The notes: generated by a model not told the origin, from the letters alone. A DNA stretch of 64,000 nucleotides from Phellopilus nigrolimitatus (GCA_021029095.1 JAJOHG010000107.1:1-64000), one strand, 5' to 3'; shown: positions 33,541-45,413, numbered from the stretch's first letter. Numbers and translations: made by a program.

Positions 33541-35015
33541 TAGCTGCGCCGCAGCAGTTTCTGCTCTTCGCTGGGTTGACTTCATCTGAGATCCCAGAAG
33601 TGAACTGAGCACTGAACAAGAGGGGTTATATGTCCCGACGGCTCCGCAACACGGTGCATGCATCGGCTATGCTCCAACTTGGCTAGCGTTCTCGCTTTTT
33701 CGACAGGCTTACAGCACCTCTTTGAGGACTTCCATAAAACTGACTCGACGCGTTGCAGAGTCGCGTGTCTGTCAGAAGTGGTGAACGTTCGCTCGAGGAT
33801 CTGCACGAGACATCCTACTTAGTCGAGGTGACATCGTGGAATAATAATACAAAATCAAGGGAGAGGCTATTCAAGTCCGGAGGTTAGTAAGTCATGGCTG
33901 ACAAAACGAATATGCAAATCAGTATTCATCGAGATTCGGCAGTGCCGAGATAGATTTTATACTAAGAAAATGGAAGACATGCATTCTACCGACCGGATCC
34001 AGGATCATCGAGTAATATGGCTGAGAAGGCATGGGCTGCATAGCAGAAGCGCTCGTCAAAAAAGAAGAAGCTTTACCCTCGCATAGTTAATAGAGTACTC
34101 TCGGACACCCGTTGCCTTCACTTTGCCGCGGATATGATCGTTTGGAAGATGTCCAAGAACTTAAAGTGAGGGATGCCAGAACCCTAATAGCCGGGGATCG
34201 GTATCTGCCTGGAGGCTTTTTTCTCTCACACAATTCTTCCGCCATCTTATATATGGCTTATAATGGAGGAAAAGGATACATAAAAGGGACTCTGAGAGCA
34301 TGATACGGCCAAGCAAAGCACGTAATATTTACCTGGTAAGCTCTTTTTTGTTGTGGCGTCCGCACTTACGGGAAGGATAAAATTGAACATGTTGAGAATC
34401 TTCCACATTCCTGCAGAAGCGCTAAACATTCCGGAGATCATCTAAGGACGAAATTAATCGGTGCGCGGTTTGCGCATAATAGAAAAGTTGTTTCGGCATC
34501 GGTTTTCACCGAATCGCGCTGATTACTTCACACTGTCACCATCCACAGTTCAAGAGTATTCGAGGAAATAACAGGGAAGCAAGTCTAACTAGTAGGATGA
34601 TTGAGAAGAGAAATAAAAAGCGGGAGCAATTCAAAATTCACGTCCATCCGAAGCTAGCGCTCGCTCCCGCACTCACGTACAAATTCAATCCGAATTTAAC
34701 CAGGGGCGCTGCACCTCCGCTTCTCTCCCGCGCTTTCCGAGAAATTCGTCAGGTCGATCAGAAGCTCGGGACGTCGCCTTCTTGGTCTTCTTGAGGGCGC
34801 GTCACGGCCGTGTTCAGCAGGCTGCCGTATTTCCCCCCCGAGCGCGACCAACCAGAATGTTCGGGCCTCATGTTTCGCTAGTATTCCATTCTTAAGGTCC
34901 CCGCCCCTTCGTACGACCTCGTTTCACTTTTTGTCTTCCCCCAGCGTTCGGACACTTGCGACTCTTTTTATTTTACTGTCTGCGCTCCCGTTGTAAGCCA
35001 CGAGTTGCTGCCTCC
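33541..35015. other. No recognisable gene
   Basis: The short open frames here (such as 33,582-33,806 minus, 34,112-34,303 plus and 34,247-34,441 minus) lack motifs or splice-supported partners. The last 200 bp are pyrimidine-rich and may be the promoter/5' UTR of the next gene. Confidence 0.4.
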
Positions 35016-36170
35016 ATGGATTTCCCCCGTATCCCTGGTTTGGACGCTACGGAGCAACAAGTCCCATCTATTGATTTGGTTTCTGAGGTCGAAAGGGTGA
35101 GCGATGCTTTATTGGATGAGTCGGCCTATACGTATACTGAGCTGCGTGGTTTCTCAGACACCCACTTCTCCCACGACCCGCCGTAGACTCCTCGAGAGAT
35201 TCGCCTACCTTCAGCAGAACGGATTACTGGGGCCGCTACCAGTTTCTCGCCTCGAATATACAGGCGAGGCTCTGTTTACTGGACACGAGGCTCTTAGCGC
35301 GACATTCTCAAATTCAGGACTCTCGCTGGCTGCGCAGAGCGGTCAAGAGAAGCTCGATGGCAGGGCTAGCGCAAATCAGTCGATGGATGAAGGCATTGAA
35401 GTCGAAAACATATCTCACGACGCTGTCCCCAAGAGGTACACGATCCTGCGCACTTGTCTAAACGGCAAGATTGTAATCGTCGACGGCCATACGGGAAACG
35501 TCGTCTGCACACACAAGCTCCGCGCACGGCTCTACTCAGATGTTGCGATCGTAGTCATAAGTTTAGCAATGGACGACTCCGACGCGGACCCGGGCGCAAT
35601 CCTGGTGGCCCGGCTGCTCGACAGATTTGGAGCTGGTATGTTGCGTGTTTGTATTATGTGGAACACTTCCCGCACGCTCACGCATTTGTCCCATTCGCCT
35701 AGAGTTCGTAGAAGTCATCCGCGTCGATCCAAAGAAGTGGAAAACTGAGGTGCTGTTCTGTCGTGAACTGTTTGTGGGCGACGGCTCGGATGACGCTGGG
35801 CATATCCGTATTTCAGGACACTCCCAGATAGCTCTCCTCGCCTCGCGCAGGCGTCTTGTGATCGTCGACTGGGCGGGAGAAAAGATGGCATGCATTAAAA
35901 TTGTAAGAATCTTCATACTGCAACATGATTCATGCTGAATAGGATCTTGCCCAGTCACCTTCAAAATCATTTATCAAGGCTGAGTTGTGGCGAACACACC
36001 TTGTTCTCGTCGAGCGTCAAGACCACGTCGCGACAGCTGAGGGCGCGGCATCTGTGCTCGTGTCTCTCGCCAATGTGTGGAAAGAAGTCGCCTCGATGGG
36101 GTATGTGAATCACGTTCTTCTCTTGGACAACATCCCGAACACAAGGATGCCTGCCCGGGACGGCGAATAG
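35016..36170 (+). CDS. Hypothetical protein with beta-propeller-like repeats
   Basis: Exons are 35016-35096, 35158-35635, 35703-35902 and 35943-36170. All junctions keep frame with GT-AG introns. The first exon gives MDFPRIPGLDATEQQV. The second has an ERFAYLQQNGLLGPLP stretch and KIVIVDGHTGNVVCTHKLRA, a blade-like strand pattern. The third ends LLASRRRLVIVDWAGEKMACIKI, again blade-like. This architecture is common in large families of F-box/propeller-like proteins in wood-decay fungi, but I do not recognise the family and see no clear F-box. The frame stops at DGE-TAG, while the neighbouring frame reads ECAYDLVGERQGVSEVRLFS beyond it. The C terminus may therefore be frame-shifted or hidden by an intron, which would make this a damaged copy. 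Confidence 0.5.
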
Positions 36171-36747
36171 GAGAATGCGCATACGACCTAGTGGGGGAAC
36201 GGCAGGGAGTTTCTGAAGTACGGTTGTTCTCCCTGTGTGGCCCGTAATCATTCGCTTTGGACAGAGCATGTAGCGCAGATCTTGTATGAGACTTTCCAAG
36301 GCGTCAAATTGTCGAAATGCGGAATGGATGAAGCGTTCTCAAAATATAAATATTCTTGATCTTGACGCACAGGTAAATTGGCGGGAAGAGAAATCGAGTG
36401 AGATAATTTTTGAGACCGTCAGAGAATTTATTGAAGAGATACAATACATGGTGGGCCTAAAGCGCAAACAGCCTGCATATCCAAAGTCATGGTGGGATAT
36501 AAAGGGCCGCAAGAGGCAGAGTTACGCTACTCACGATGAAGCCGAGAATCCAAATCCTGACGCCTAGCGAAACCCAGCACGAGAAGTCCCAGAATCTCGC
36601 TCTCCAGAACCGTAATATTTATACTCTTCCTCATGACGAGCCTTTGTCGACCTGTAGATGAACTATTTTACGTTTTCTGACGCTATTATTCGGTCTGCGG
36701 CACTTACTGAAGGGGCGCTCGAGTCCTGATACAAGCAGGACACGGCC
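36171..36747 (+). other. Possible 3' remnant of the preceding gene
   Basis: Plus-strand 36,286-36,567 is open for 93 residues (EKSSEIIFETVREFIEEIQY, YPKSWWDIKGRKRQ) and ends at a stop. It could be the last exon of the gene at 35,016 if its frame is restored by an intron, or a separate fragment. No family was recognised. Confidence 0.3.
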
Positions 36748-37129
36748 TTACAGTCTGTCAGTCGTTCTCGTGAAGGTGTGAAAGGCCTGGTTTCGACCCA
36801 TATCCCTCACGGTCCGAGTCATGATTTCGGCCCAGAGTTTCACACCTGCTGATATCCAAACGATGCCCTTGAGCGTTGGCATGATGCTGCCATCAAACAT
36901 GGTATGGCCAGTCCGTTGCTCTTGAAACATCGAGACAGCAAAAGCAAAATACGAACGCTTGAAAATAATAAATAGTATTGGGGACATGCTTGTGAAGAAT
37001 AGCGAGGCGGTCGGCTTTCCCGAGGCGTAAAAGCCGATAGTCAAGAAAGAGTTGCCTTCGGAATCTTGAAGAACACCTGTGAAAGTCAAAAACCGACGAT
37101 GAATGCACTTCTGCATGTGCTCGGGTCAT
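36748..37129 (-). CDS. Unrecognised protein fragment with hydrophobic segment
   Basis: This 122-residue minus-strand frame includes VLQDSEGNSFLTIGFYASGK, a hydrophobic ASLFFTSMSPILFIIF and a C-terminal KGIVWISAGVKLWAEIMTRT followed by VRDMGRNQAFHTF. The composition is protein-like and the end is a clean stop, but no upstream exon or family was identified. It may be the last exon of a gene now lost. Confidence 0.3.
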
Positions 37130-37239
37130 GGAAATGGCGTACTGTAGTCAATCCCCAATGACAACCCGAGCACGTTCATAGCAATAGTTGTAACAATCGC
37201 TGTGAGTAAAGTCGCTGGCGCTTTCTATCCCACACCAGC

Positions 37240-38540
37240 CGACGCTCCACCTTGTCACGCGCAACTCTGTCTCGCGCTGCTGGTGCTGCTCCGCCTCCAA
37301 ATCATTCCAAAGTCACCCGAAAGCGCAAACCGGCGGCTAGCGCTGCCGACGGAGCACCCACCGCTGCTGTAGACACCGTGCGCCCTCCAGACCCGCTTCC
37401 GCTTCCAAACACCGAGACTGGCCACCGCATCTTGCGCACCGTCGCCGTCGCCCTCAGCATTCTGGCCCTTTCCGACGCCCAACCCGCCCTCGGTTATGTC
37501 GTCGCCCTCACGCGCACTGCACCAGAACCTACGACCCTCGCACCATGCACGCGACTGACATTCCTTCCCGCAATACTTCGCCTTCCAGCACCGTCGACAC
37601 TTGGAGAACTCTCGCGGGAATGACTCCCATTTACCACAAAGCACTAGAATAGATTGCGGCCTTTGAGTATAGACGAATAAGAGGTGATGCAAAGAAAGAC
37701 GCACTGTTAACACACTGTCTTATCCCGCCGCGGCTCCCGTCCTTCCGACACGCATTGCGCACAATTACGCCTGCCACATACTGCATTTCTGGCTGTAAGA
37801 AAGGCGGCGGTGTCGGTAGACTACTCTCCGTCGGGCTTGGGCGAAACGTAAAGCGCTCGACAAGCGAGAACACGTTGGTTATCCACGGCGACGTCGTCCT
37901 GGACGAAGAGGTAGTCGGTGTCGAATGTAGCCTAGAGGTGATCGCGATGGCCTTCTCCTTTCCGCGCCCGGTCAGCGTTTTGAAGAAGCCATCCTTCTTG
38001 AGATCCACCGACGCTGTCGCGAGTGCGCATTCCCCGACGCCCCAGCCCTAGTCCATGCGCCTCCTCTCCAACTTGAATAATCACTTTCCCCACCAAGCCG
38101 TGGCCAATGTCGATTGCGTGCCCGCGCTGTCTGCGCCGTCGCCGTCGCCGGATGGAAGCTCAGGCGTGGCTTGTAGAACGCCTAGCGTAACCTGCTAAAC
38201 TTCGCGAGGATCTGCAGGGAAAGTAGCACATCCTCTTCGCGGGACGGACCCGGGTCCTTTGGACTATGGTGATGGCGATGATGATGGTGTCAGTGCGTTG
38301 CGCGCGGAGTAGGACCCATTGTTGCCGGTGAATGCGGCGTGTAACGTTATGGCGCGTCGCCTGGCCTGAATTCGCATTCGTGCGGTTGGCTGGTGGGAAA
38401 GGGAGGGTCGGCACTTTCCGCGTCGATGCTTCAACACGCATTACTTCTGGAATCCGCAAACTACCTGGTAACATGGAAATTTGCACTACTACTGAATTTG
38501 CTTTCTGACGAAATGGAAAGCTCATTGTCACGAAGCAAAC
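37240..38540 (-). pseudogene. Mub1/SamB-like relic with MYND finger (C-terminal half)
   Basis: On the minus strand, TNVFSLVERFTFRPSPTESS is followed by LPTPPPFLQPEMQY and AGVIVRNACRKDGSRGGIRQ (37,740-37,900). After an intron (donor near 37,726, acceptor near 37,640) comes the MYND finger CGKWESFPREFSKCRRCWKA with KYCGKECQ and FWC (37,540-37,640). These are diagnostic of Mub1/SamB. The tail that follows corresponds to the tail at 31.85-32.1 kb but in shifted frames. Lesions: the zinc-binding His of the finger is Arg (EGRRFWC where the family has EGHRFWC), and the upstream linker (38,010-38,530) is frame-scrambled. Confidence 0.6.
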
Positions 38541-38849
38541 TGAGGCATTCGTATCAACGCCTAATGGATACGTAGCAAACTAAGTCTTGCTTTTCCAGTA
38601 GGCGGCTATCTTCGAGTCGGATTCCACTGGTGGTAGGCATATATGTATTCTAGTTTGCATATCTGATTAACAGCTGCGTTCTCTTTGCATTCTCGCTTCT
38701 TCGTGTTGTGCAGTTTCATATCCAACGATTTATGCTGAAAGAATTTCCTGCATTTGGCTCTTTTTCACAATGCAATGTAAAAAACCCGGCCTATTTTCTA
38801 CAAATACTAACTTAGCGGCTCGCATAGATGTTGTACAGACGACTGAATC

Positions 38850-40021
38850 ATGTCGGAAGAAACAGTGAAAAATATAAGAGGAGAAAAATACCCGGTTTTC
38901 CAAAAGCTCGTTGACTGTATGTTTTTCTCATTCTGCCCCCACCCCTTTACATGTTCGAGCTCTTATACTTACTCGCAATTATTTTCTGTGTCAGACCTCG
39001 ACAATAATCACGTAGAAACTCGAGCAACTTGGTCAGAGACCTCTGAGGGTACAACAGGGAATCAGTATCAGGTTAATGGTACGTTTATTCTTTTATCTCC
39101 CGTGATACTTTCTTTTAAGCTCAATTATGTTTATCTCACTAAGTAATCCGAAGCTCCGTCCGGACAACCCCGCTCGAGATAATTTCTAGCAGCGAACTTG
39201 GGCCGACTGTCGATTGTGCCGCTCAGAAACATCTCGATATTCTTAGAAGTGCCGACAAGGATGATGATAACGAGAACTATCTTGATAAACTCTTCGCTCG
39301 TGTGTGATATTCCATGCTTTTAAGATCCGATATGTGGTGGGCGACTGATACCATTTCGTCTAGATGTACGGAAGTATTATTTCAATAAAGGATACGGGGC
39401 CAAGGTAAAACGAAGAGTTCCCGACGACGTAATCCTTGGTGGCGAGCGCTACTTAGCTATCGGTACGCTTTCTAGTTTTCGTTTATATGATGTACACTTG
39501 AAATAACGTAAGAGTCATTTTCAGTGTCTCTCCCACGTAACTCGACGCTTACTCAAGAACACGGCCCATGGTGTCTCGCTCATGGCTTCGGGCGCTCAAA
39601 ACATATTGCAGCAAAAGAGGCACTTGAAGTCCTCCGGTTCAAAGAGTCGCACGGCTTCATGTGGGTGAACGAGTTTGTATGGACGCCCAAGTGGGACTAT
39701 AAGGATCCAGACTCGGATGTCTGTGCACCACGTTTCTTCAAGGGAAAATTACCGGAGATGAACCAAACACTTCACAAAATGTTCAAGGAAGAAGGCTTAG
39801 AAGGGGAAGATAAGTCACAATGGCTTGTAGGATATGATGCGGCGGAGGCATATGCCAATCTATTTGAGAAACAAAAAGAGGAAAGGTTCTCAGCAGGTAT
39901 AATGTGCCTTATGAACACAAGGAACCTTTGGTATGAAGACAAAAGACAAATAGAGGGGGGACGCAAAGTAGGTAAAGAGAGGGCGAAGAAGAAATATGTG
40001 AAATTCTGCGCGAGTCAGTGA
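38850..40021 (+). CDS. Tandem double-stranded-RNA-binding-like protein (300 aa)
   Basis: Five exons (38850-38916, 38995-39078, 39144-39299, 39364-39462, 39525-40021) join in frame through GT-AG introns to give a 300-aa protein. No family name comes to mind, but the fold pattern suggests two dsRNA-binding domains. Domain 1 (about residues 14-85) has PVFQKLVDYLDNN, a three-strand middle (TRATW...NQYQVNVI), and GPTVDCAAQKHLDILR. Domain 2 (about 100-175) has YYFNKGYGAKVKRR, RYLAIVSL, and GFGRSKHIAAKEALEVLR. The last fits the dsRBD helix-2 consensus G-x-G-x-SKK-x-AK-x2-AA-x-x-AL-x-xL. The tail (about 180-300) is charged and ends in a Lys-rich stretch. The second Lys of the SKK site is His. This is an intact gene with an inferred function; RNA silencing or RNA editing roles are possible but not shown. 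Confidence 0.6.
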
Positions 40022-40554
40022 TATATAATGTTTATTTCATATCTCGATTTCATACAAAACATATATCTTCTACATTACCGATTATACTCACATGAATGTC
40101 TGGCTGTCTCAATCTTCACATACATTTCATTCTGGGTGCAATACCATTCCGTGACATCTGTGCTACCCCGATTGACTTCTCGTAGAGTGGCTGAGTAGTA
40201 GGTGATATCCGTAAACGAAAGACGCGGGTAAGGTCAATTAGAACTATTGGACGAGTGACTCCAAAGGCGGTTTCTCTGCATAAATGGATATAGTATAGTT
40301 GAATGGTATGCAATCTCAAGCTTTCGCAAGTACTTTGAATCTGAATTGGAGTGGGTGCTGGCAATTCTGGTTCCTTAAGTTTTCATAACGAAGCACACGA
40401 AGACCTCATGCAAGTCTGTTCTTTGATCACTATGTAAACATTTCTTAGTAACTACTGAAGTGTCCTATCGTCTCATATTTCTTTCAATCACCCCCAGCAC
40501 CCAAAGCTCGTACATGCTAACGCAAATTCCGTATAAGCGTCTCTGAATGATCCT
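40022..40554. other. Intergenic, nothing recognised
   Basis: This is the convergent 3' space between the dsRBD-like gene and the RNase T2 gene. No motif-bearing frame was found. Confidence 0.5.
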
Positions 40555-41968
40555 TCACGTACTGGAGTCGACTGTTTTCGGAGGCCACTGTATGCCAGTC
40601 TTGGGACAGTCGGACTTGCGCGAGGCGTGCGAAGCAACGAAATTCCCATCCTGCAGAGGGCCCTGCGCATTCAGGTAGTACTGCACACTGGAGAGTTTCC
40701 CCCTTGAGCATACGAACTGTGTGTGGCGGGGATAAATATCTTAGGCAAGAGGATTCGGAGACATAGATATACGCACGTCGGGAACATAGCCAAGCGATTT
40801 AGACACAGCGTCCTGCAGATCGGCGAGGTTGTAAGTTGCCGACGATGACGGGGTTATCTACAGGATGTATTTCGCAATATGAGTGCCTTTTTGTTTTCAG
40901 AAATAGTAGATATTTTGAGTCCACGTACACCCGCATCAGTGAGCGCCTTGTATGTGTCGAATTTCTGAAAGAGCGCTACGACGGTCTCGAAGTACGGAAC
41001 AACCTCTTGAGCGGTGCTGTATCCTGAAAAGCATTGCGGCTCCAGAGTGCTGACGCTAGATAATACGGGTGTAGTAGTTTAATCGACGTTGCCGACAATG
41101 TTAGAAACAAGATAACGCGGATCACGCACCATGTCCCATGCGTTTTCCACTAAGCATCAAGTCAAGCCGAATAATTAGCACTTGCCATCGTTTCAGAATA
41201 TAGAAGATTGAAATAAAGACGCACCTCGTGTGCCCAGAAGTCCGAAGGGCTCTCGTCGTTGCTGAGCCAGTTCGAGTTCATGTAATCGAGCAGACTGCTC
41301 TGACCCGCCGATTGCAGCGCCTGAGTGATCTGCGAACCCGAGTACTCGCGCCCGCTGTCGCAGTTCTCGTAGTACTGGCCGTTGCACTTATCCGGCCTGC
41401 GAAGCGCACGATTAGGAAGATGCATCGCGAGCTTAGAAAATCGTACGCACCAGAGACCGTGAATTCCCCACGAATCGGCTTCGCCAACGTCTAGATCCCA
41501 AAACTGGGTGTGGACGAGGACGCCACCGGGGTTGACCACCTAGGAAGAGTCTAAAGTCAATCGATCGAAGCGAGCAAAGAGCGACGGAGAACGTACGCAG
41601 CATGTATCTGTCTCCGTGGCCTGTGCCGAGCAGCTCAACACCGGTGGGGTCGGGCACGTATTAGCTTCCTGGAGCTCGCTCTTCGTGTCCACGTGCGTGC
41701 TCTTCTGGCCCACGCGCGGACGGCGGACGCCGTCTTCGGCGTTGCCGACGTTCTCGTGCCTGTTCTCGTAGCGCGAATTATCATGGTGGTGGTGCTCGTG
41801 GTGGTGATGCGTGAAGACGGCCTGGGCTCCGACGGTCGGCGAAGGCCCGGTGGCGAGCACGTGGGAGGGGACGGTGAGGTCTCCGCGTTGCGAGACATGC
41901 GAGTTGTTCGCCCCGAGTCCCAGAAGGGGGATGAATAGAGACGGGATGAAATCGTCGGTGAACTTCAT
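40555..41968 (-). CDS. Ribonuclease T2 (secreted)
   Basis: Seven exons (41968-41597, 41539-41451, 41396-41225, 41149-41130, 41055-40929, 40857-40777, 40716-40555) give 340 aa with all phases matching. RNase T2 enzymes cut single-stranded RNA through a cyclic phosphate intermediate, usually outside the cell or in the vacuole. Active-site block CAS I reads WGIHGLWPDKC. CAS II, split over three exons, reads FWAHEWKTHGTC. HTQFWD and paired cysteines also fit. The C-terminal part is ETVVALFQKF, ITPSSSATYNLADLQ and a tail with DCPKTGIQWPP. The start has a weak hydrophobic segment (SLFIPLLGLG) rather than a strong signal peptide. An unusual about 85-residue polar insert with a His-rich run (residues 53-61, eight His) precedes the catalytic domain. 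An unrecognised 5' intron could shorten that insert. Confidence 0.88.
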
Positions 41969-42956
41969 ACTGGTAGGGTTGGAGCGAAGCAGATAAGCGC
42001 GATGCCCTTTTATGCCCCGGGGAAAGCTGGATACAGCAACCGCAATTTAGATAGAAGACTATTGACGTCACGGTTGTCCTGGCTCCTTGCCGCTGCCGAT
42101 CTGCGGAGGTATATCTATACGGTGATATCAACCTGGCGGCGCGCAGCGCAGCGTGGCATCCATCGCTCCTCTCAGAAGGACGGCGTGGCGTACATGTGCA
42201 GATAGTGGCACGACACTGGTCGGTATTTCTGTCTATAGCACCGGAGCTCGTTAATGGCGATAGCGCCGTCTTGGAAGCCAGACAATTTTCAGGCTCTAGA
42301 GCAGCTTTGGAGCAGTTGTAGTTGGTATAAGGAGCAAGTCAGCTTTCAGTGCTTGAGCACATGGGAATCGGTATAGAGTCGCGGTCGCCTAAGACGCGGT
42401 CAGGTGCCCATCTTTAACAAATATCGCAAGCAGAATACCGTTTCTTCATCTTGAAGTTGACGAACGTTTATGAGATGTATTCTTCTGCTTACTCCTGGCT
42501 TTTAGGGTGGAGATGGTGCAGGCTGTTTATTATGTAACCAGACGGCGCGTCGTCGTCGGCGGCAAACGTTGCAACGGCGGACGACTTGATTTCAACTCCG
42601 AGCACTCTGACGGTGCCCAAGCTCTCCGACCTTTTCTCTCAACCTCGACGACAACCACCGCCGTCGCCGCCGTGCCACATGTCCTCTGGCGTGCGAAGAG
42701 TCCTGTTGTACTGCACCCCGGCTTCTTCTAAAAGCTCGCAACAAAATGATGGGCGGAAGAAAACAAGGCAGCGGTCTTCACAATGAAGAGAAAGTCTTCG
42801 AGGACGATGATGAAGGCGGCGGTGCTGCTAGACGATTGCCGTTGAGGCCGTGCTGCATAGCGCCGGCGGTGTTAGACGGGACAGCATGCGTGGGAAAGTA
42901 TATTTGAAGCACACAAGACGCGTCGAGCACAGCAGCAGCAACGCAGACGCTTCTCG
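41969..42956. other. Shared promoter region between RNase T2 and Skt5 genes
   Basis: This is the about 990-bp divergent intergenic region. No supported coding frame is present. The frames at 42,507-42,786 overlap each other and lack motifs; this is probably the 5' UTR and promoter of the Skt5 gene. Confidence 0.45.
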
Positions 42957-45413
42957 ATGGCTACCTACTACGCTGCACCTCCCGTTCCTCCAAGACCATA
43001 CAGCCCACCTTCGAACGAGCGTCATGCTTCGCTTCCGCCGCCGGTCCCTCCCCTTCCACCCGATTTCAGACCAGTTCCCGACGATGAGCAACTGCTTCCG
43101 CACATGGCAGACCCGCTGCTCGCGCCCCGTCCGCAGCGCCTCAATCCCGACCTGCCTGCCGATGTGAGTATGTCACTCCCAATGCTACTTGTCCATAGCT
43201 AACTCTGTTGTGCGTGCAAGATGGCGCGGACGCTCGACGAGCAGACCTCATACGCCGGCCCGCGCCTGTCGACTCCGCAGCCGCCATCCTCGATCAACTA
43301 CAATCCGGGCTTCATCGTACCCGGCTCCCAGCCCTATCGCGGTCCGTCCACTGCACCGCCGCCGCCGATGGTTGGAGATGGAGGACTGGCAGCATCGATG
43401 GCAGGGCTTTCCGTGGGCAGCGGGGCGGCGATGCTTATGCCCATGCCGGGCGAGCAGACGGCCAACCCGAGACGCACGAGGGCGCTAAGCACTGCAGGCC
43501 CTCCAACTACACAGACGCCCTCGCTCACGGCAACGCTTCCCACTGTGCCCTCTCTCCAGTCCGCGTTGCCGGCCGTGCAGTTGCCTAGCGCAGACGTCTC
43601 CAGCAAGGTCGCTTGGGTCCGCGACGTACTTTTGCTTGTGAATCGGGCGAGCTCGTCGGCTTCTGCATCAGCTTTACCCACAGCCACCGAACTACCGACA
43701 GGACCTGCGCGCATCAACGACCCGGGTCTGCAGCGCCTCGCAGACGCCGCCGTGCCCCTGCTGCTGTCCCTCGCCCCGTCCATTCCACAAACAGGAACCA
43801 CGCTCTCGCCGGCCCTCGCCGAAGCTTTGTACCTACGAGGCACGCTCACGGCCTCCGGTGCCTTCCCTGCATATCTACCATCCAATCCGCGCGCCGCGTT
43901 CCGCGAGTTCGAGGCGGCGGCGCGCGCGGGGTACCACGCCGCGTGGTTCCGGCTCGGCCGCGACTACGAGGCGTTCGGCGACGCGGTGCATGCTCGCGAG
44001 TGCTTCGAGCGCGGGGCGAAGTCGGCGGATGAGGGCTGCACGTACCGCCTCGGGATGGCGCATCTGCTCGGCCAGCTCGCGCTCCCTGCGAGCCCCAGCC
44101 AGGCCCTTCCGCTGCTCCAGCGCGCGGCGGCCCTCGCGAGCGTCGCCGTACCGCAGCCCGCGTACGTGTACGCGCTGCTGCTGCTCGACGAGCTTCCATC
44201 CGGGTCCGTACCACCGGCGCTCCTGCCCGCTGGCCAAACACGCGCGCTCGAGGCGAAGCGGCACCTCGAGCGCGCGGCGTTCCTGCACTTTGCACCCGCG
44301 CAGTACAAGCTCGGCCACGCGTACGAGTTCGCCGAGGCGCAGTGCGCGTGCCCGTTCGACCCTCTGCTCAGCGTGCAGTACTACAGCCTCGCGAGCCAGC
44401 AGGGCGAGCCCGAGGCGGACATGGCGCTTTCGAAGTGGTTTCTGTGCGGCGCGCAGGACCTCGCGGAGGGCGGGTTTGCGAAGGATGAAGGGCTTGCATT
44501 CACTTTTGCGGAGAAGGCTGCGCGCAAGGGCCTCCCTAGTGGAGAGTTCGCGATGGGCTACTACACGGAGGTGGGGATCGGTACGCAGAAAGACATCCGA
44601 CGGGCCGTGGGCTGGTACGAGAAGGTGCGACGACTCTCAGTCTTCCCTTTATACTCAATTCTTATATGACTAACGAAACAAAACGACTTCCAGGCTGCGG
44701 CTCACGGAAACACAGACGCGGCGGACCGCATCGCCGTGCTCGCGCAGTCCTCCGAGCAGGCGCTCTCTCGCCAGGAGCACGACACGCTCACAGAGCACAA
44801 GCTCGTACGCAAGCGTACGCAGGCGAAACAGAGATCAGACGCAGTCGGGGCGGGGCCAGGAGCGACGTCGCGGCCAGGGGCCGCAGCTCGGCCTAACGCG
44901 ACGCAGGTTGTCGACCTCATTCGGAAAACCTCGCAGCAACAGGCGGAGTACCACCCGCGCCAGGGCTCGCTCCCCGCCTCTGCATTTCCAAACACTGACC
45001 GCGCATCCCACCCGCAACAGCAGCAGCAGGCTCCGCCGGCACCGACACCCGCGCAGCAGTATCGCGACTCCGTCACGCAATCGAACGCGCCCGCACGCTT
45101 CCCAGAGCGCCCGCGCTACTCGCTCGTCGACTCTCCCGCACCCTCCCCTCCGTTGGGGCCGAGCGCGAATGCCAATGCAGGTCCGCGCTCCGGCTCGCCG
45201 CGCATTCAGCCGAAACGCGCGCCGCGCGCGGGCACGGGTGGACGTGTCCCGTCTGGTACGCTCCCTCCCGGTGCGCAGACCCCGCCGGCTACTGCGGCGC
45301 CAAGTACAGTTGCGAGCCCCGCGCCGGGCGGCGGCGGGTCGAAATACAACACGTTTGCGGACATGGGCATCCAGGGGCAGCGCGCGTCGGACAAGGACTG
45401 CGTCATCATGTGA
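42957..45413 (+). CDS. Chitin synthase activator Skt5/Chs4 (Sel1 repeats, CaaX)
   Basis: Three exons (42957-43163, 43221-44624, 44694-45413) give 776 aa. Skt5/Chs4 recruits and activates chitin synthase III at the bud neck or hyphal septum. The N-terminal 250 residues are proline/serine-rich. From about residue 270 to 480 runs a series of Sel1-like repeats, such as AFREFEAAARAGYHAAWFRL, GAKSADEGCTYRLGMAHLLG, HLERAAFLHFAPAQYKLGHA, QGEPEADMALSKWFLCGA and KGLPSGEFAMGYYTEVGIGT. The last repeat is closed by exon 3 (AAAHGNTDAADRI). A disordered Gln/Pro/Ala-rich tail ends CVIM, a CaaX box, in line with membrane anchoring by prenylation known for the family. Start at 42,957 is preferred: it is an ATG and the first intron joins in phase 0. 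Confidence 0.93.

Noticed and set aside
43846..44673. Long antisense and +1 frames over the Sel1-repeat exon
   Set aside because: Arg/Ala-rich shadow translations of the Skt5 gene without any motif.
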